Assembly (NCBI GenBank): GCA_028641055.1
Contig: CM054062.1
Location: forward strand, 174,239,642-174,303,641
DNA length: 64,000 bases
Source: Alopecurus myosuroides
Taxonomy: Eukaryota; Streptophyta; Magnoliopsida; Poales; Poaceae
Direction of reading: 5' to 3'
The first letter of the stretch is position 1, and each line of letters opens with the position of its first letter. The notes beneath the pieces are model-generated. The model saw nothing but the letters and a program-made list of their open reading frames with translations, was not told the origin of the DNA and ran no database searches. Both the position numbers and the translations under genes were made by a program. This document shows, in pieces, positions 63,801-64,000 of the stretch.

Positions 63801-64000
63801 GTCCCACAAGGAAACAACAACCGAGTTGTCTGACCATAAGGATGAATCAGGGTAACAGACTTGGCTGTACAGTCAATCATGGCATGATGTGTTGACAACC
63901 AGTCCATGCCCAGTATGACATTGATATTAGTTTGGTCCATGATGTCAAGTGTACTGAGAAACACCAAACCTCCAATTTCAATTGGCACACCAGGACAAAA
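60809..64000 (-). pseudogene. gag-pol: Element E2 gag-pol, C-terminal two thirds, cut by window edge
   Basis: Open on the minus strand from the window edge to TAG at 60890-60892. The stop falls in the chromodomain-like tail, where E1 has TGG. About 1036 codons are visible, from the end of protease through RT, RNase H and integrase. It carries E1's substitutions: YLND in RT (Asn codon at 63161-63163), Thr for the first integrase Asp (VEMTF), and the HLGSLNQ segment where the integrase Glu is expected. The first RT Asp is Tyr here (63353-63355) rather than His. Only about 30 residues are lost by the stop, so the copy is nearly as open as E1. Confidence 0.88.

Larger units (their letters stand above)
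22584..64000 (-). mobile_element. Element E array: two minus-strand gypsy copies sharing one LTR, right end outside window
   Basis: Reading leftward on the minus strand: E2 internal (64000-60797), shared LTR (60796-57267), E1 internal (57266-52479), and a last LTR split by element F (52478-52003 and 25950-22584). An internal-LTR-internal-LTR order with a single central LTR is the usual product of unequal recombination between LTRs. Both internals carry the same catalytic substitutions, so they are one family. The array sits in the LTR of element C, with TTGAG as the five bases before 22584. Confidence 0.88.

Overview
This window looks like intergenic DNA from a large-genome grass (Poaceae). 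It is filled almost edge to edge by nested Ty3/gypsy LTR retrotransposons, and I see no host gene, tRNA, rRNA or CRISPR array. The grass call is an inference from long-LTR chromovirus-type elements, GC-rich coding sequence and deep nesting; the species cannot be named from this.

Layout. Element A (1-11941, + strand) is a chromovirus-like gypsy element with about 4.6 kb LTRs. Its 5' LTR is cut by the window edge and its gag-pol frame carries four in-frame stops. A sits inside the 5' LTR of element B (11942-21476), a non-autonomous element with 4.5 kb LTRs and only about 1.8 kb of non-coding interior. B sits in the last codons of pol of an older element C (21477-22583; only the pol end and part of its 3' LTR are visible). 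Into C's LTR came a minus-strand family E (22584-64000). Two E internal regions (E1, E2) share one central LTR. The far-left E LTR is split by element F (25951-51997, perfect 5-bp target duplication GGAGG), and F is split by element G (31664-47060, perfect target duplication AAGAA). Insertion order within each chain: C, then B, then A; and C, then E, then F, then G.

F and G are relatives of the Tat/Retand type. They share a non-Met primer site, a second RNase H domain before integrase, a very long 3' internal region, and a large spliced gene on the opposite strand with its own TATA box. In G this antisense gene can be assembled from the sequence as eight GT-AG exons with fully compatible phases and no stop (1386 aa). 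In F a seven-coding-exon counterpart (928 codons) has three TAG codons. These two antisense genes are the most unusual content of the window.

G is nearly intact and young (LTRs differ at 2 of 909 positions by eye). Its gag-protease and RT-RNase H-integrase frames are separated by a single TAG. Its pol also contains an in-frame 21-bp minisatellite that multiplies the element's own polypurine-tract motif. E keeps a gag-pol frame of 1454 codons without a stop, although residues essential for RT, RNase H and integrase are replaced in both copies. A, B, C and E share a conserved palindrome just before the polypurine tract, with compensatory base changes.
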